Shown here one piece after another: positions 34,802 to 46,218 of a stretch of 64,000 bases of DNA (position 1 is its first letter; the number at the start of each line of letters is the position of its first letter). Under the pieces are notes generated by a model. The model had not been told where the DNA came from. It saw only the letters and a program-made list of their open reading frames with translations, and did no database searches. Source of the DNA: Piromyces finnis. Lineage: Eukaryota; Neocallimastigomycota; Neocallimastigomycetes; Neocallimastigales; Neocallimastigaceae. The stretch spans positions 186,001 to 250,000 of the forward strand of contig MCFH01000061.1 in NCBI GenBank assembly GCA_002104945.1, given 5' to 3'. Position numbers and translations under genes: made by a program.

Positions 34802-35742
34802 TGTAGTAATTTCTTATTATTGTTTACAGAAATTACTATCTACAATAATATTAACGAATAATATTGTAGTATTATTATGCGGAAATAAGAAGTATTGAAC
34901 AAATTAGAATAGAAAATAGAAAGTAAAAATAAAACTTATCGAGTTTATTATAAAGATTTATAATAAACAACCAAACACAAAGAGTCAAATGGGTCGTAAG
35001 TTTTTTTATTTAAATTACTGATTTATTAGAAGGATATTTTATTTAATTAAGAAGAAAAATGTATTTATGTTATTTATTATAACGTATTCCTTTATAATAA
35101 TAACTCTTGAATTTCTAAGGAATTTCAAGAGTGTTTTATTTATAATTTTATTAAAAAATAAGGTTAAATAAACGGGTTCTAATCTTAACAAATAAAATGT
35201 TTAGGAAAAGACTAGAAGAAAAACCTAAACATGATTTTCGATCAATATTCTAGTCATATTGATCTTCGTGTAATTTTAAGTAAAACCGAATGCTTCTTTA
35301 AAGCGAAATCGGGAAAACCTTAAAATTCCGATTCCTATTTTATCCGTGCTTAATACAATACATAAAATATAATTAATACATAATTTAAAACAATAAGTGT
35401 AATGAATATAGTTAGTCAAAATTAAATGTATAAGATAAATAATAAGTAAGTAAATTATTTATATTAATTAAATGTACATAAAAATTAATAATTAAATAAA
35501 TTTATAAAGTTAATTAAATATATAAGAATATAGCAAGTAAATAAATTTTATATTTTATATAAGTGTATATAAAATTAATATTTTAAGTAAATCATAAGTA
35601 TTAACTAAATGAATGAAATATTAAATAATTTAATAAATTATTAGTAATAGTTGAATGTATAGAAAATAATAATTTAAATAAATTTGTATTAAATAATAAG
35701 AAATAATAATTATTCAATTATGAATAATTAATATTTCTTACA
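34802..35742 (-). repeat. 3' LTR of element C
   Basis: 941 bp, the same as 40195-41135 except for one G/A difference noticed near 35042. On the minus strand it starts TGTAAGAAATA, like the B LTR. Confidence 0.95.
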
Positions 35743-35752
35743 TTGCTCCTTT

Positions 35753-38700
35753 TTACTCTTGTTCTTTCAAATCTTCCCTTCTTTTTGTATATGGCTCTAG
35801 CTGTGATATATGGAATACTGGATGGAGATGTAGACTATCAGGAAGTTCCAGCCTGTAATTCATTCTCTCCCTTTTTTCTAAAATACGAAAAGGTCCTAAG
35901 TATTGTGATGAAAGTTTTTTGGAAGGTTCATTAGAAAAATAGTATCTTTTCAGCATAACTAAATCATTAACTTGAAGTGAAGGACCTGAGGATTTTTTAG
36001 AATCGCCAAATTTCTTGAAATCTTCCTTAGCTTTAATGAGATGGAGACGAAGTGCATCAAAATGTGCAGCCCAATTCCTTGTTAGAACTGAGGCGTTGTC
36101 CTTAAGAAGTATAGGAGGAGAGTCAATAAAGAAGTTAGGGTGAAAACCGTAATTGGCATGAAAGGGTGTTTGCTTAATTGACCTGTGAATAGAATTGTTG
36201 TATGCAATCTCGCATAATGGAAGATAATAACACCATTCATTTTGAGAAGAGGAACAATAACACCTAAGATATTGTTCGATAACAGCATTTGCTCTTTCAA
36301 CTTGCCCATTTGATTGTTGGTGATGGGCAGTAGCTAGACTAGGTTTAGCATGTAACGCCGAGCATAAAGAGGTCCAAAATTGGGAGGAAAATTGTGAGCC
36401 ATGGTCGGATACTATTATTTTAGGGAATCCATGAAATTTAAAAACTTGGAATAACAAGAGCTTGGCAGTAAGATCGGCAGAGGGGACGTCAGCACAAGGA
36501 ACCAAATGAACCATTTTTGTTAAATGGTCTGAGGCAACCATGATACAAGTGCAATCTTGAGACGGAGGCAAAGAGACTATGAAGTCAATACCGATTACTT
36601 CCCAGGGTTTTGTAGGAGTAGGAAGTGGCAATAGTTTGCCATAAGGTTTATGCCTCCGTATTTTACTTTTACTACAGATGTCGCACGAAAGCACATAATT
36701 AGTTATGTCCTTTTTCATATTCGGCCACCAGTAAAATCTTTTAAGTTTTTCAAAGGTTCTATCTACACCCTGATGGCCACTTGTTGGAGCATCATGGAAG
36801 GACTTAAGAAGTCTAACCTTGAGTGAGGATGGAACAATGATGCGTTTTTGGAAATGTAAAACACCATCGACGAGGCTGAACAAAGAACTTTTAAACCCGT
36901 CAGAGTTTGATTTGACTTTAGCCAAAGTTTCCCTACAAAATTTATCAGACTTCTGCGCTTTAATGATATTATCCAAATTATCTGTCATAGAACAGCAGAA
37001 AACATTATCTTTTAAAATGGCTTCGGGTTCAGATGGCAAATGGAGTTTATAGTCCGGGCGTCTAGACAAAGCATCTGGTTTTCCACTTTTAGCGCCTGGT
37101 CTGTAAGCAATCCTAAAGTCAAATTTTGATAGAAAAAGACTCCATCGGATTTGTCTTTGATTTAGGTGTTGGGGCTTTTTAAGGTATAACAGATTTTTGT
37201 GATCCGTTATAACTTGAACAGGAAACTTGGATCCTTCTAGGTGGTGTCTCCAGATGTCAAAAGCAGTTATTATTGCGAGAAGTTCTTTATCATATATTGT
37301 ATAATTAACTTCTGCTTTATTTAAAGATCTGGAGTGAAAAGCAACTGGATGTAATTGGTTATCCATGTCACTGACCTGGGATAAGACACAGCCAACAGCG
37401 AAGTCACTTGCGTCTGTTTCCACAGTGAATACCTTCTCTGGGTCAGGAAAGATCAATATTTCACCGACTCTAAAAGCTTCTTTTAATTTGTTGAAAGCAT
37501 CTTCGGCGGCTTTATCCCATATGAAGTCGTTGTCTTTCTTTAGGAGTTTCCGGAGAGGTTCCATGTTAGAGGCGAAGTCCTTGATGAACTTCCTATAAAA
37601 GTTGCAGAGTCCTAGGAAACTTTGTAGTTCCTTAACATTTTTTGGCGTGGGCCACTCTATAATAGATTTAACTTTATTTTTGTCCATAGCAAGTCCATTA
37701 GTGGAAATTGTAAAGCCTAAGAACGTAGTTTCCGTGACATGAAAGTCACACTTCTCTAATTTAACATATAACCCATTTTTTAGAAGTAAATCAAGAACCA
37801 GTCGGACATGATTTATATGTTCTTCCAAGGAGCGTGAGTAGATGATAATATCATCTAGGTATACTTGGGCGAACAGACCTATGGTGTCATTTAGTACATC
37901 TTGAACAAAGCGTTGGAATACGGATGGTGCATTTCGGAGACCAAAAGGCATAACCAAGTATTCGAAATGACCTAATGGTGTCCGGAATGCAGTGAGGTAT
38001 TCGTGACCTTCCTTGACTCGTACTAAGTTGTATGCTGATCTAAGGTCAAGTCTTGTAAATATTCTTGCATTCTTGAAGGCTTCTATTAAGTCGTTGATTC
38101 TAGGAATAGGGTAACTATTACGGATTGTAATAGCATTCAGTCGACGGTAATCCACACAAAGTCGGAGAGATCCATCATGTTTCTTCACAAAAAGTACCGG
38201 GGCTCCAGCAGGAGACTTGGATTTTCTTATGAATTTCTTCTCCAAATTTTCTTGAATGTATTCTTTTAAAGTGGTTAATTCTTTAACAGTCAAAGAGTAA
38301 ATGGGTCCGAAATATAGTTGCCCACCTGGAATGAGATCTATTGATATGTCGTATTCGCGGTGAGGAGGTAATTTTTCCGCCTCCTTCTTTTCAAATACAA
38401 GATGAAATTTAGAATAAAATTTACTGATTATATTCATGTTATTCATATTATTTCCCGAGCGGTTTTCTTCCTCTTCTTGGACCATTACTGCGCACACTTC
38501 TGTATCGAAAAGTTCATCCTCTGATATCATACCTGGAATGATAGAATCCATCGATTTCTTCCCGTCTTGTAATGGTTTATCTATCATTGAAGCAGTTATG
38601 TTTTGATTTAGGAATTTATTCCTTGTAGAGGAAGGACAGTGAGAGCCACAAAACTTTCCAATAAAGAAGATCTTATTGAGGTGGTAATTTATATAAGGGT

Positions 38701-39820
38701 TATGTAATGCTAACCAATCCCTTCCAAGGATTCCATTTATTCCTTGAAGAGACAGATTAGCTATGCAGAATTCGAAAACTTCAGAATGGTCCATAATCTT
38801 CAGTTTGAGTGGTTTACATGTTTGTTTAATGGTCATCCCCTTTCCATTTGGGAGTTGTATATTGATGGGGGAAGCAAGGCCTGTAGTTGGTAGCTTGTGT
38901 GCATTGGCAAAGCTTTTGCAGATAAAACTTCTAGCTGATCCAGAGTCTATTAGGAGATTTACTTTTACATTTCTTCCATTAACTGATAGATAAAATGTTG
39001 TGGTAATCGATGGTTTTCCATCTGGAGTATAGTTAGCTGAAAGAATATTGTTTTTAAATCTATCTTTTCGGAGAAAGTGTTTCCCTTGGTTCTCATTTTT
39101 TGCTAATTCGTGTCTTCGCCTTCTGAAAGATTTCTTGTTCTTATTATTATCTCTATCCTTTCCTCGTAACTGGCTTTCCAGAAGGCACTTCTTGTCCAGG
39201 CTGATGATGATATTCGTAGCTTCAAAGAGAGTCTTAGGTTTCTCTAACTTATCGAACTCCTCTCTTACATTGTTTACTAAGCCCTTTCCTATAATATCAA
39301 TCAGAACTTCGTCGGGCCATCCTAGACGTCCAGCCAATCTGCGAAATTCGATAGTATATTCCACAGCACCACCAAGATGAGATTGCTTGAGTTTCCACAG
39401 CTTGTCCATAATCATATACTTTTGCTTTCTTTCAGTTCCCACGTCAAAATTTTCTAGTAAAAGATCTTTGAATTGTTGGAAATTGAGTTTTTTTAGAATG
39501 CCATCAGCTAAAAGTGAAAGACCCCACTTTCTAGCATTACCGCTGAGCTTATTTATTATAAATGAATTTTTTGATTCATCATTTTTGAAGGATTCTGGGT
39601 GTTCTTTGAAGAAAGTTTCCCCTTGTATTATTGCTTCTAAGATGTTAATAGGGTTTTTTGTTTCGTTTTCTTTGAGCAAAATTCCGTTTGGTGAGAAAAA
39701 AGCAGGAATAAAGTCAGTGATAGCTGTTATTAATTTTGAAGCAGTTTGATTATTTGGACTCTCATCTTTGTAAGAACTTGCTGTGGTACCGTTGATACTA
39801 TCCAACTTACAATGATCCAT
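35753..39820 (-). CDS. Gag-Pol polyprotein of element C
   Basis: A single 1355-residue ORF. Gag region 1-260 without a zinc knuckle. Protease D292-S-G. RT with D592 and YLDD (654-657). RNase H with D803, E846, D873, D916. Integrase zinc finger H1009, H1016, C1046, C1049. Core D1079, D1139, E1175 (D-D-35-E). C-terminal YLGPFRILEKR...HISQLEPY. No chromodomain and no frameshift between gag and pol, as in Tf1. Levels of Gag and Pol would then have to be set by processing or degradation. The ATG at 39820 is the first after the leader. The stop lies 10 nt from the 3' LTR within AGTAAAAAGGAGCAA. No lesion is seen. Confidence 0.96.
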   Translation of the reverse strand: MDHCKLDSINGTTASSYKDESPNNQTASKLITAITDFIPAFFSPNGILLKENETKNPINILEAIIQGETFFKEHPESFKNDESKNSFIINKLSGNARKWGLSLLADGILKKLNFQQFKDLLLENFDVGTERKQKYMIMDKLWKLKQSHLGGAVEYTIEFRRLAGRLGWPDEVLIDIIGKGLVNNVREEFDKLEKPKTLFEATNIIISLDKKCLLESQLRGKDRDNNKNKKSFRRRRHELAKNENQGKHFLRKDRFKNNILSANYTPDGKPSITTTFYLSVNGRNVKVNLLIDSGSARSFICKSFANAHKLPTTGLASPINIQLPNGKGMTIKQTCKPLKLKIMDHSEVFEFCIANLSLQGINGILGRDWLALHNPYINYHLNKIFFIGKFCGSHCPSSTRNKFLNQNITASMIDKPLQDGKKSMDSIIPGMISEDELFDTEVCAVMVQEEEENRSGNNMNNMNIISKFYSKFHLVFEKKEAEKLPPHREYDISIDLIPGGQLYFGPIYSLTVKELTTLKEYIQENLEKKFIRKSKSPAGAPVLFVKKHDGSLRLCVDYRRLNAITIRNSYPIPRINDLIEAFKNARIFTRLDLRSAYNLVRVKEGHEYLTAFRTPLGHFEYLVMPFGLRNAPSVFQRFVQDVLNDTIGLFAQVYLDDIIIYSRSLEEHINHVRLVLDLLLKNGLYVKLEKCDFHVTETTFLGFTISTNGLAMDKNKVKSIIEWPTPKNVKELQSFLGLCNFYRKFIKDFASNMEPLRKLLKKDNDFIWDKAAEDAFNKLKEAFRVGEILIFPDPEKVFTVETDASDFAVGCVLSQVSDMDNQLHPVAFHSRSLNKAEVNYTIYDKELLAIITAFDIWRHHLEGSKFPVQVITDHKNLLYLKKPQHLNQRQIRWSLFLSKFDFRIAYRPGAKSGKPDALSRRPDYKLHLPSEPEAILKDNVFCCSMTDNLDNIIKAQKSDKFCRETLAKVKSNSDGFKSSLFSLVDGVLHFQKRIIVPSSLKVRLLKSFHDAPTSGHQGVDRTFEKLKRFYWWPNMKKDITNYVLSCDICSKSKIRRHKPYGKLLPLPTPTKPWEVIGIDFIVSLPPSQDCTCIMVASDHLTKMVHLVPCADVPSADLTAKLLLFQVFKFHGFPKIIVSDHGSQFSSQFWTSLCSALHAKPSLATAHHQQSNGQVERANAVIEQYLRCYCSSSQNEWCYYLPLCEIAYNNSIHRSIKQTPFHANYGFHPNFFIDSPPILLKDNASVLTRNWAAHFDALRLHLIKAKEDFKKFGDSKKSSGPSLQVNDLVMLKRYYFSNEPSKKLSSQYLGPFRILEKRERMNYRLELPDSLHLHPVFHISQLEPYTKRREDLKEQE

Positions 39821-39958
39821 ATTATTTAGTTTATATATACAATATATATGAAAAAGAAAAAAAAAAAAAAATTAGTCTTAATTATGTATGTCAATAATAT
39901 TTAATAGTAAAAAAAAAAATTATAAATGACTTTTTTCCTTTGTTAAACTGTTTAATTA

Positions 39959-40012
<54 letters not shown>

Positions 40013-40024
40013 AAAAAACTTTTG

Positions 40025-40056
<32 letters not shown>

Positions 40057-40182
40057 ATAAAATTTTTTTTTTTTTTGATTGGTAAATTTTTTTTTTTTTT
40101 TTTTTATATATATATTGTTTTGTAATATGTTTAATGTATCAATGTATTAATATTATTGTTGTCCAATTAAACAAAATACGAG
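39821..40182 (-). other. A-rich leader of element C
   Basis: On the sense (minus) strand there are several A runs; the longest is about 48 A (39961-40008). ACCAATCAA segments separate them. No ORF. The layout matches the B leader. Confidence 0.75.
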
Positions 40183-40194
40183 AAGAGTTATTAT
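40183..40194 (-). promoter_or_regulatory. Self-priming PBS of element C
   Basis: On the minus strand ATAATAACTCTT abuts the 5' LTR. It is the exact reverse complement of the LTR segment at 40490-40501, which begins 36 nt after a TATAAATA box (40537-40530). Confidence 0.75.
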
Positions 40195-41135
40195 TGTAGT
40201 AATTTCTTATTATTGTTTACAGAAATTACTATCTACAATAATATTAACGAATAATATTGTAGTATTATTATGCGGAAATAAGAAGTATTGAACAAATTAG
40301 AATAGAAAATAGAAAGTAAAAATAAAACTTATCGAGTTTATTATAAAGATTTATAATAAACAACCAAACACAAAGAGTCAAATGGGTCGTAAGTTTTTTT
40401 ATTTAAATTACTGATTTATTAGAAGGATATTTTATTTAATTAAAAAGAAAAATGTATTTATGTTATTTATTATAACGTATTCCTTTATAATAATAACTCT
40501 TGAATTTCTAAGGAATTTCAAGAGTGTTTTATTTATAATTTTATTAAAAAATAAGGTTAAATAAACGGGTTCTAATCTTAACAAATAAAATGTTTAGGAA
40601 AAGACTAGAAGAAAAACCTAAACATGATTTTCGATCAATATTCTAGTCATATTGATCTTCGTGTAATTTTAAGTAAAACCGAATGCTTCTTTAAAGCGAA
40701 ATCGGGAAAACCTTAAAATTCCGATTCCTATTTTATCCGTGCTTAATACAATACATAAAATATAATTAATACATAATTTAAAACAATAAGTGTAATGAAT
40801 ATAGTTAGTCAAAATTAAATGTATAAGATAAATAATAAGTAAGTAAATTATTTATATTAATTAAATGTACATAAAAATTAATAATTAAATAAATTTATAA
40901 AGTTAATTAAATATATAAGAATATAGCAAGTAAATAAATTTTATATTTTATATAAGTGTATATAAAATTAATATTTTAAGTAAATCATAAGTATTAACTA
41001 AATGAATGAAATATTAAATAATTTAATAAATTATTAGTAATAGTTGAATGTATAGAAAATAATAATTTAAATAAATTTGTATTAAATAATAAGAAATAAT
41101 AATTATTCAATTATGAATAATTAATATTTCTTACA
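40195..41135 (-). repeat. 5' LTR of element C
   Basis: 941 bp. It holds the promoter (TATAAATA, 40537-40530), the hairpin region and the self-primer segment. It is followed by the ACGAA duplication. Confidence 0.95.
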
Positions 41136-41141
41136 ACGAAT

Positions 41142-41635
41142 CTATTAGAAATTTAATATTGTCTTAATGGTTAGTATTTAATATTTAAGACATCAATATA
41201 GATCACTCGGGTTCGACTCACACCCTGATCTAAATTTTATTTTAAATTATTTATTTAACAATTTAATTTATGATTTATAGAAACTTATAGAACTTATTCG
41301 AAAAATTAAATATTTATTGTATTTTTATCACGGGATTCATTTTATGTAATTTTTAATTAATTTAAAGAATAATTTCGAAAGAAAATTGAATTTTTTATTT
41401 AGCCACTTCAGATTTAGAAAAAGTATAAATAGAAGTGGTTTGAATAAAAAAATTAAATAGTGTGTTTTTATTAACTTGTAACTTTAATTTTTAAAAATAA
41501 AAATAATTAATAATAAAACAATTTTCTAATAAAATTAAACAAATTATATCAACCTATAGGGAAATAAATAATATTTTTCTATATAAATTTTATTAATTCA
41601 TATATTAGTAAATTTTTATATAGATACACGTTACA
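41142..41635 (+). repeat. Main part of the D 5' LTR
   Basis: Matches 46559-47077 of the 3' LTR, which has about 25 bp extra near 46720-46745. Together with 26400-26409 it makes a 504-bp LTR. TATAAATAG lies at 41424-41432. Near its start is a tRNA-like pair of motifs: A box TGTCTTAATGG (41160-41170) and B box GGTTCGACTC (41210-41219). Confidence 0.9.
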
Positions 41636-41645
41636 ATAAAAACAC
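41636..41645 (+). promoter_or_regulatory. Self-priming PBS of element D
   Basis: ATAAAAACAC abuts the LTR. It is the exact reverse complement of GTGTTTTTAT at 41462-41471, which begins 38 nt after the TATA box. Confidence 0.68.
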
Positions 41646-41706
41646 CGGTTGTAACATATTCCCTTTACCTTGATTAATTTGTTATATATTTTTTTTAAAC
41701 TTACTG

Positions 41707-41897
41707 AACTCTCTTGAACTCTCTTGAACTCTCTTGAACTCTCTTGAACTCTCTTGAACTCTCTTGAACTCTCTTGGACTCTCTTGGACTCTCTTGGACT
41801 CTCTTGAACTCTTTTAGACTCTCTTGAACTCTCTTGGACTCTCTTGGACTCTCTTGGACTCTTTTGGACTCTTTTGGACTCTTTTGGACTCTTTTGG
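41707..41897 (+). repeat. 10-bp tandem repeat in the D leader
   Basis: About 19 copies of ACTCTCTTGA or variants (ACTCTCTTGG, ACTCTTTTGG). The period is exactly 10 bp, near one helical turn. It creates an open minus-strand frame of ESKRVQ repeats, which is a by-product, not a gene. Confidence 0.92.
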
Positions 41898-41982
41898 ATT
41901 TTGTTTTTGGATTCTTTTGGATACATTATACTCATTAAATTAAATTAAGATTAGATATTATCAATAAAATAAAATAAAGAAA

Positions 41983-44900
41983 ATGGATGAAGAATTGATG
42001 AATAATGCTACATTGAAGGATGGTTTCGCTGGAAATCGTCGTTTCTTTAAGGGTTTTCTCGCTAAAATAGAATTAATCTTTATGGTCTACCCAGAGCGTT
42101 ACGCGGATGACGAAGCAAAAATTGTTTATATCATTTCGAGACTATATGGTGAAGCCTTAAAATGGGCTGCATCATTAATTCACAACCATGACGAATGCCT
42201 ACTAAATTATGACTCATTCGTTGCCAAGCTTAAATCTGTGTTTGGTGACAACGACTCAACGTTTGTGGCTAATCAAAAACTTCGAACTATAAAGCAAAGG
42301 AAAATCGGTGAGATTCAAAAATATATTCTTGAATTTAACCGATACTCCGATGACTCTTCTTGGAACGAAAGTGCGAAAATGGATGCCTTCTTAGCTGGAC
42401 TACAAGATCAAGTCGCCAATAAGATTTTAGAAATGTTTCCCGGTCCACAAACGTTGCTAAATTTACAAGTTATTGCATCAAGAATCGATTCTAGAATCGA
42501 TACCAATAGAAGATTTTTCAACAACAATCATTCTATTAACACTACTCAAAACCGAAGAACTGAAGCAAATAGAAAACCTTGCACTTCAAGAAATAAGAAA
42601 ACTTATGGACCGCTTTCCTCAGAAGAAAAAGCTAGAAGAATTAAGGAAAATCTCTGCCTGTATTGTGGTTCTCCTGATCATAAGTTAAATAACTGCCCAA
42701 AAAGAAATAAAAATGAAAAATCAGCTGGGACTCATATTTCTAACACTATGCCTGAAAAGAAGCCTAGAATAAGATTCTCCGATAACCCCAATCTGAAACA
42801 GCCAGTCTTTGATTTCCAACTCAATACTTCCGACGTCTCCGTGAATACTAAATTACTAATTGATTCAGGATCCCAACTTAACCTACTAGATGTGGTCTTT
42901 GCCGAAGAAAATAATATTCCTTTTGATAAATCCGTCTCTTTCAACAAAATCTCTGGCATTGGTGGGGAACAACAAATCTTAGGTAAATCTATCCCAATTT
43001 CGATCAAATACAAAAACCACCAATGTAAAGCTATATTCTATATCGTAGACCTTCCGGGATATTGCGGCATCTTAGGTGCTGAATGGCTACATCAACACAA
43101 CCCTAATATTAACTTCGTTGAAAAAGAATTATCTTTTAATTCAAATTTCTGTCTGTCACATTGCTCTATTATTCCTAACGTTGCCCCTACTTATGTTATT
43201 TCTTCTATTTCTAATGATTCCAAACCTTCTTGTAGCACTTCAACAAATTCTTATATCCATGATTTAACAAAAAGTTCTCCAAAAAATCACGATTCCACCA
43301 TCAAGCCTACAAACAATAAAGAAGTTATTCTTCCTGCTGAACTTAAAGCCTTTGAAGATGTATTTAATGAAAAAGCCGCTGAACAATTGCCGCCTCATAG
43401 GCAATACGACTGTGAAATCCGTCTTAAGCCGGACTCTAAACTTTTTTATGGACCAATTTATCCCTTAACGGATAAAGAATCAATGGTATTGAAGGAATAT
43501 ATTGATGAAAATTTGCGAAAAGGTTTCATTAGACCTTCAAAATCACCGGCAGGTGCCCCAGTGCTCTTTGTTCCAAAAAAAAATGGTGAACTACGTCTCT
43601 GTCAAGATTATAGGAAATTGAATGAAATCACAGTCCGTGATTCCTACCCTTTACCACTAATTAACGATATGTTGGAGCACTTAGGTAAAAGCAACATCTT
43701 CTCCAAACTTGATTTAAGATCAGCTTACAATCTTGTGAGGATAAAAGAAGGGGATGAATTCAAAACTGCTTTTACTTGCAAATATGGACACTTTGAATAT
43801 ACTGTAATGCCGTTTGGTTTGAAGAACGCGCCTGCAGTATTCCAACATTTCATTAATGATGTGCTTGATGGAATCTTGGGAGTATTTGTCTTCAGTTATA
43901 TTGATGACTTAATTATTTTTTCGGAAAATTTTGAAACACATGTTATGCAAGTCAAAGAAGTACTTAACAGACTTAGAAAAGCGGGACTTTATGCAAAACT
44001 TGAAAAATGTGAGTTTTTTGTCCCATTTATCGATTTTTTAGGTCATCGTATATCGTCTGATGGTATTTTAATGGATCCTAAGAAGATTGCATCTATCCTG
44101 GAATGACCAACTCCTAGAAACGTTAAAGAAGTTCAAGCATTTCTTGGGTTAGCTAATTATTATAGAAGATTCATTGCAGGTTTTGCTGATCTTGCACAAC
44201 CACTTAATGCATTACTTAAAAAGGATGTTAAATTCTGCTTCTCTCATGAGTGTGAGAATTCATTCAATATAATCAAAACTAAGTTTGCTTCTTCTCCTGT
44301 CCTTGCGTACCCGAATCGCGATATACCTTTCATGGTTGAAACGGATGCAAGTAATTTTGCTATAGGTGCCATCCTTTCCCAAACGAATCCAAAAGACAAT
44401 TCTGTTCACCCTGTAGCATTCTTCTCTAGATCGCTTAGTTCTTCTGAAAGGAACTATCCGATCTACGATAAAGAACTTTTAGCAATTATAGCTGCTTTAG
44501 AAAATTGGCGTCATTTACTCAAGGGGACTGCTCAGCCTTTCAAAATTTTCTCGGATCACAGGAATTTGCTCTACCAGAAGAAACCCGAAAAAATGACCCA
44601 AAGATTAGTTCGTTGGTCTCTGTTTCTTACCGAGTTTAACTTCATTATCGTCTATCGGTCGGGTTCTGCTAATGGTAAACCTGACGCTTTATCCAGAAGA
44701 CCAGATTACTTAGAAAATTTTAAGGATTCCTATGATACTCCAAATTCCGTTCTTAGACCTGAAAACTTTTGTGCCCTGGTTCTAGATAACAACCCCCTTA
44801 TTGACAAAATCATTTCAAATAGCAAAGATGATAAATTCTACTTTGAAGTATGCAAGTACTTAGAAACTCAAATTCCACCAATACCTCATTCACAAATCGA

Positions 44901-46218
44901 AAACTTTAAAATTCAAGATGGTGTATTATTATTCAATGATAGGATCTATGTCCCTCATGATTGTCGTTTGGAAGTTCTTAAGATTTGTCACGACTCACCC
45001 TCCGCTGGACACTTCGGACTGAAGAAAACTACTTCTCTCATTGTTCGTGACTTTTGGTGGCCTTTTCTCTCTGTTGATGTTAAAGAATATGTAAAGTCTT
45101 GTGAAATATGCTGCCGTTCAAAGGACTCTCGACACAAACCTTATGGATTTCTTTCTCCTTTGGAAATTGCTGAACGTCCTTGGTCTTCCGTATCTATGGA
45201 CTTTATTACGGATCTTCCACCTTCTCAAAAGTATACTTGCATTCTCGTTGTCACTGATAGATTAACTAAATTATGTCATTTTATTCCTTTTGAGAACATT
45301 CCTTCTGCCTCCGATACTGCTGATGCTTTCATGATCAACGTTTTTCGTCTCCACGGATTACCAAATGAAATTCTTTCGGATAGAGGTACTCAATTCACCT
45401 CTAAATTCTGGAATTCTATTTGTAAATCTTTCGATATAAACCTAAAATTTTCTTCATCCTACCACCACCAAACAAACGGGCTGACGGAGAGGGTAAACTC
45501 CGTTGTAGAACAATACTTAAGGTGTTACTCAAATTATAAAGGTTCCAATTGGTACAAATTCTTACATCTTGCCGAATTCAGTTACAACAATGCCGTTCAA
45601 GAATCTACTAAAACTTCACCATTTTTTGCTAACTATGGCTATAATCCGAAACATTCTCCAATTTTACCAAGTCGTACCGATGTACCAATTGCGGATGAAT
45701 TTACAAGAAATTTCAAAGAAATAATTAAAACTCTTAAAGATAACTTAAAGAAATCCATTGATCAACAAGAAAAATTTGCAAACAAACATAGATGTAAAGC
45801 TCCTGAACTCAAGGTAAATGATAAGGTCTGGATCAACAGTTCTCTAATATTGCGGAATGGCAATAAGAAGCTAAAACCTAGAAAACTTGGTCCGTACAGA
45901 GTAATTGAAAAAATTTCTCCAGTTTCTTTCAAATTGGAGTTACCAAAGGAAATTCGTATTCATCCAGTCATCCACGTTTCAGAATTGGAACCCTACCATG
46001 AAGATAAGTTCAAAAGAAAGCAACCGCCACCTCCACCAGTTATTGTGGATAATAATGAAGAATTTGAAGTTGAGGAGATATTGGACAAAAGAAGATATTA
46101 TGGTAAAGTCCAATACCTAATTAAATGGAAAGGATACCCGATATCTGAAGCATCCTGGGAGCCAGAAAATAATTTGAATTGTCCAGAGCTACTTAAGGAA
46201 TTTAACGAAAAGAAATGA
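41983..46218 (+). pseudogene. Gag-Pol of chromovirus D with one nonsense codon
   Basis: One frame of about 1411 codons, stopped once by TGA at 44104-44106, where the conserved RT-linker motif (EWPTPKNVKE in element C) needs Trp. Gag region 1-250 with zinc knuckle C225-x2-C228-x4-H233-x4-C238. Protease D294-S-G. RT SKLDLRSAYN and YIDDLIIFS. After the stop come RNase H ([19 protein letters not shown]), the integrase finger ([16 protein letters not shown]), core [21 protein letters not shown] and NGLTERVN, a GPY/F module, and a C-terminal chromodomain ([28 protein letters not shown]; about 46062-46190). Chromodomains direct integration to marked chromatin. The rest of the frame is clean, so the stop is recent. 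Confidence 0.95.

Larger units (their letters stand above)
34802..41135 (-). mobile_element. Intact Ty3/gypsy element C, minus strand
   Basis: Two 941-bp LTRs (34802-35742, 40195-41135) with one difference noticed by eye. It has a self-priming PBS, an A-rich leader, and a single uninterrupted gag-pol ORF of 1355 codons. Target duplication ACGAA lies at 34797-34801 and 41136-41140. The target straddles the last base of B and the following D sequence, so C arrived after B. It is probably the youngest and a potentially active element in the window. Confidence 0.95.

Noticed and set aside
41579-41935. Minus-strand 118-codon ORF with ESKRVQ repeats
   Set aside because: It is the translation of the 10-bp tandem array in the D leader, with no independent start context or conservation.
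44104-44106. TGA read as Trp in a variant genetic code
   Set aside because: TGA ends genuine frames here (for example the pol linker at 16203 and an H gag piece at 24394), and host genes use TGG for Trp. A simple nonsense mutation is sufficient.
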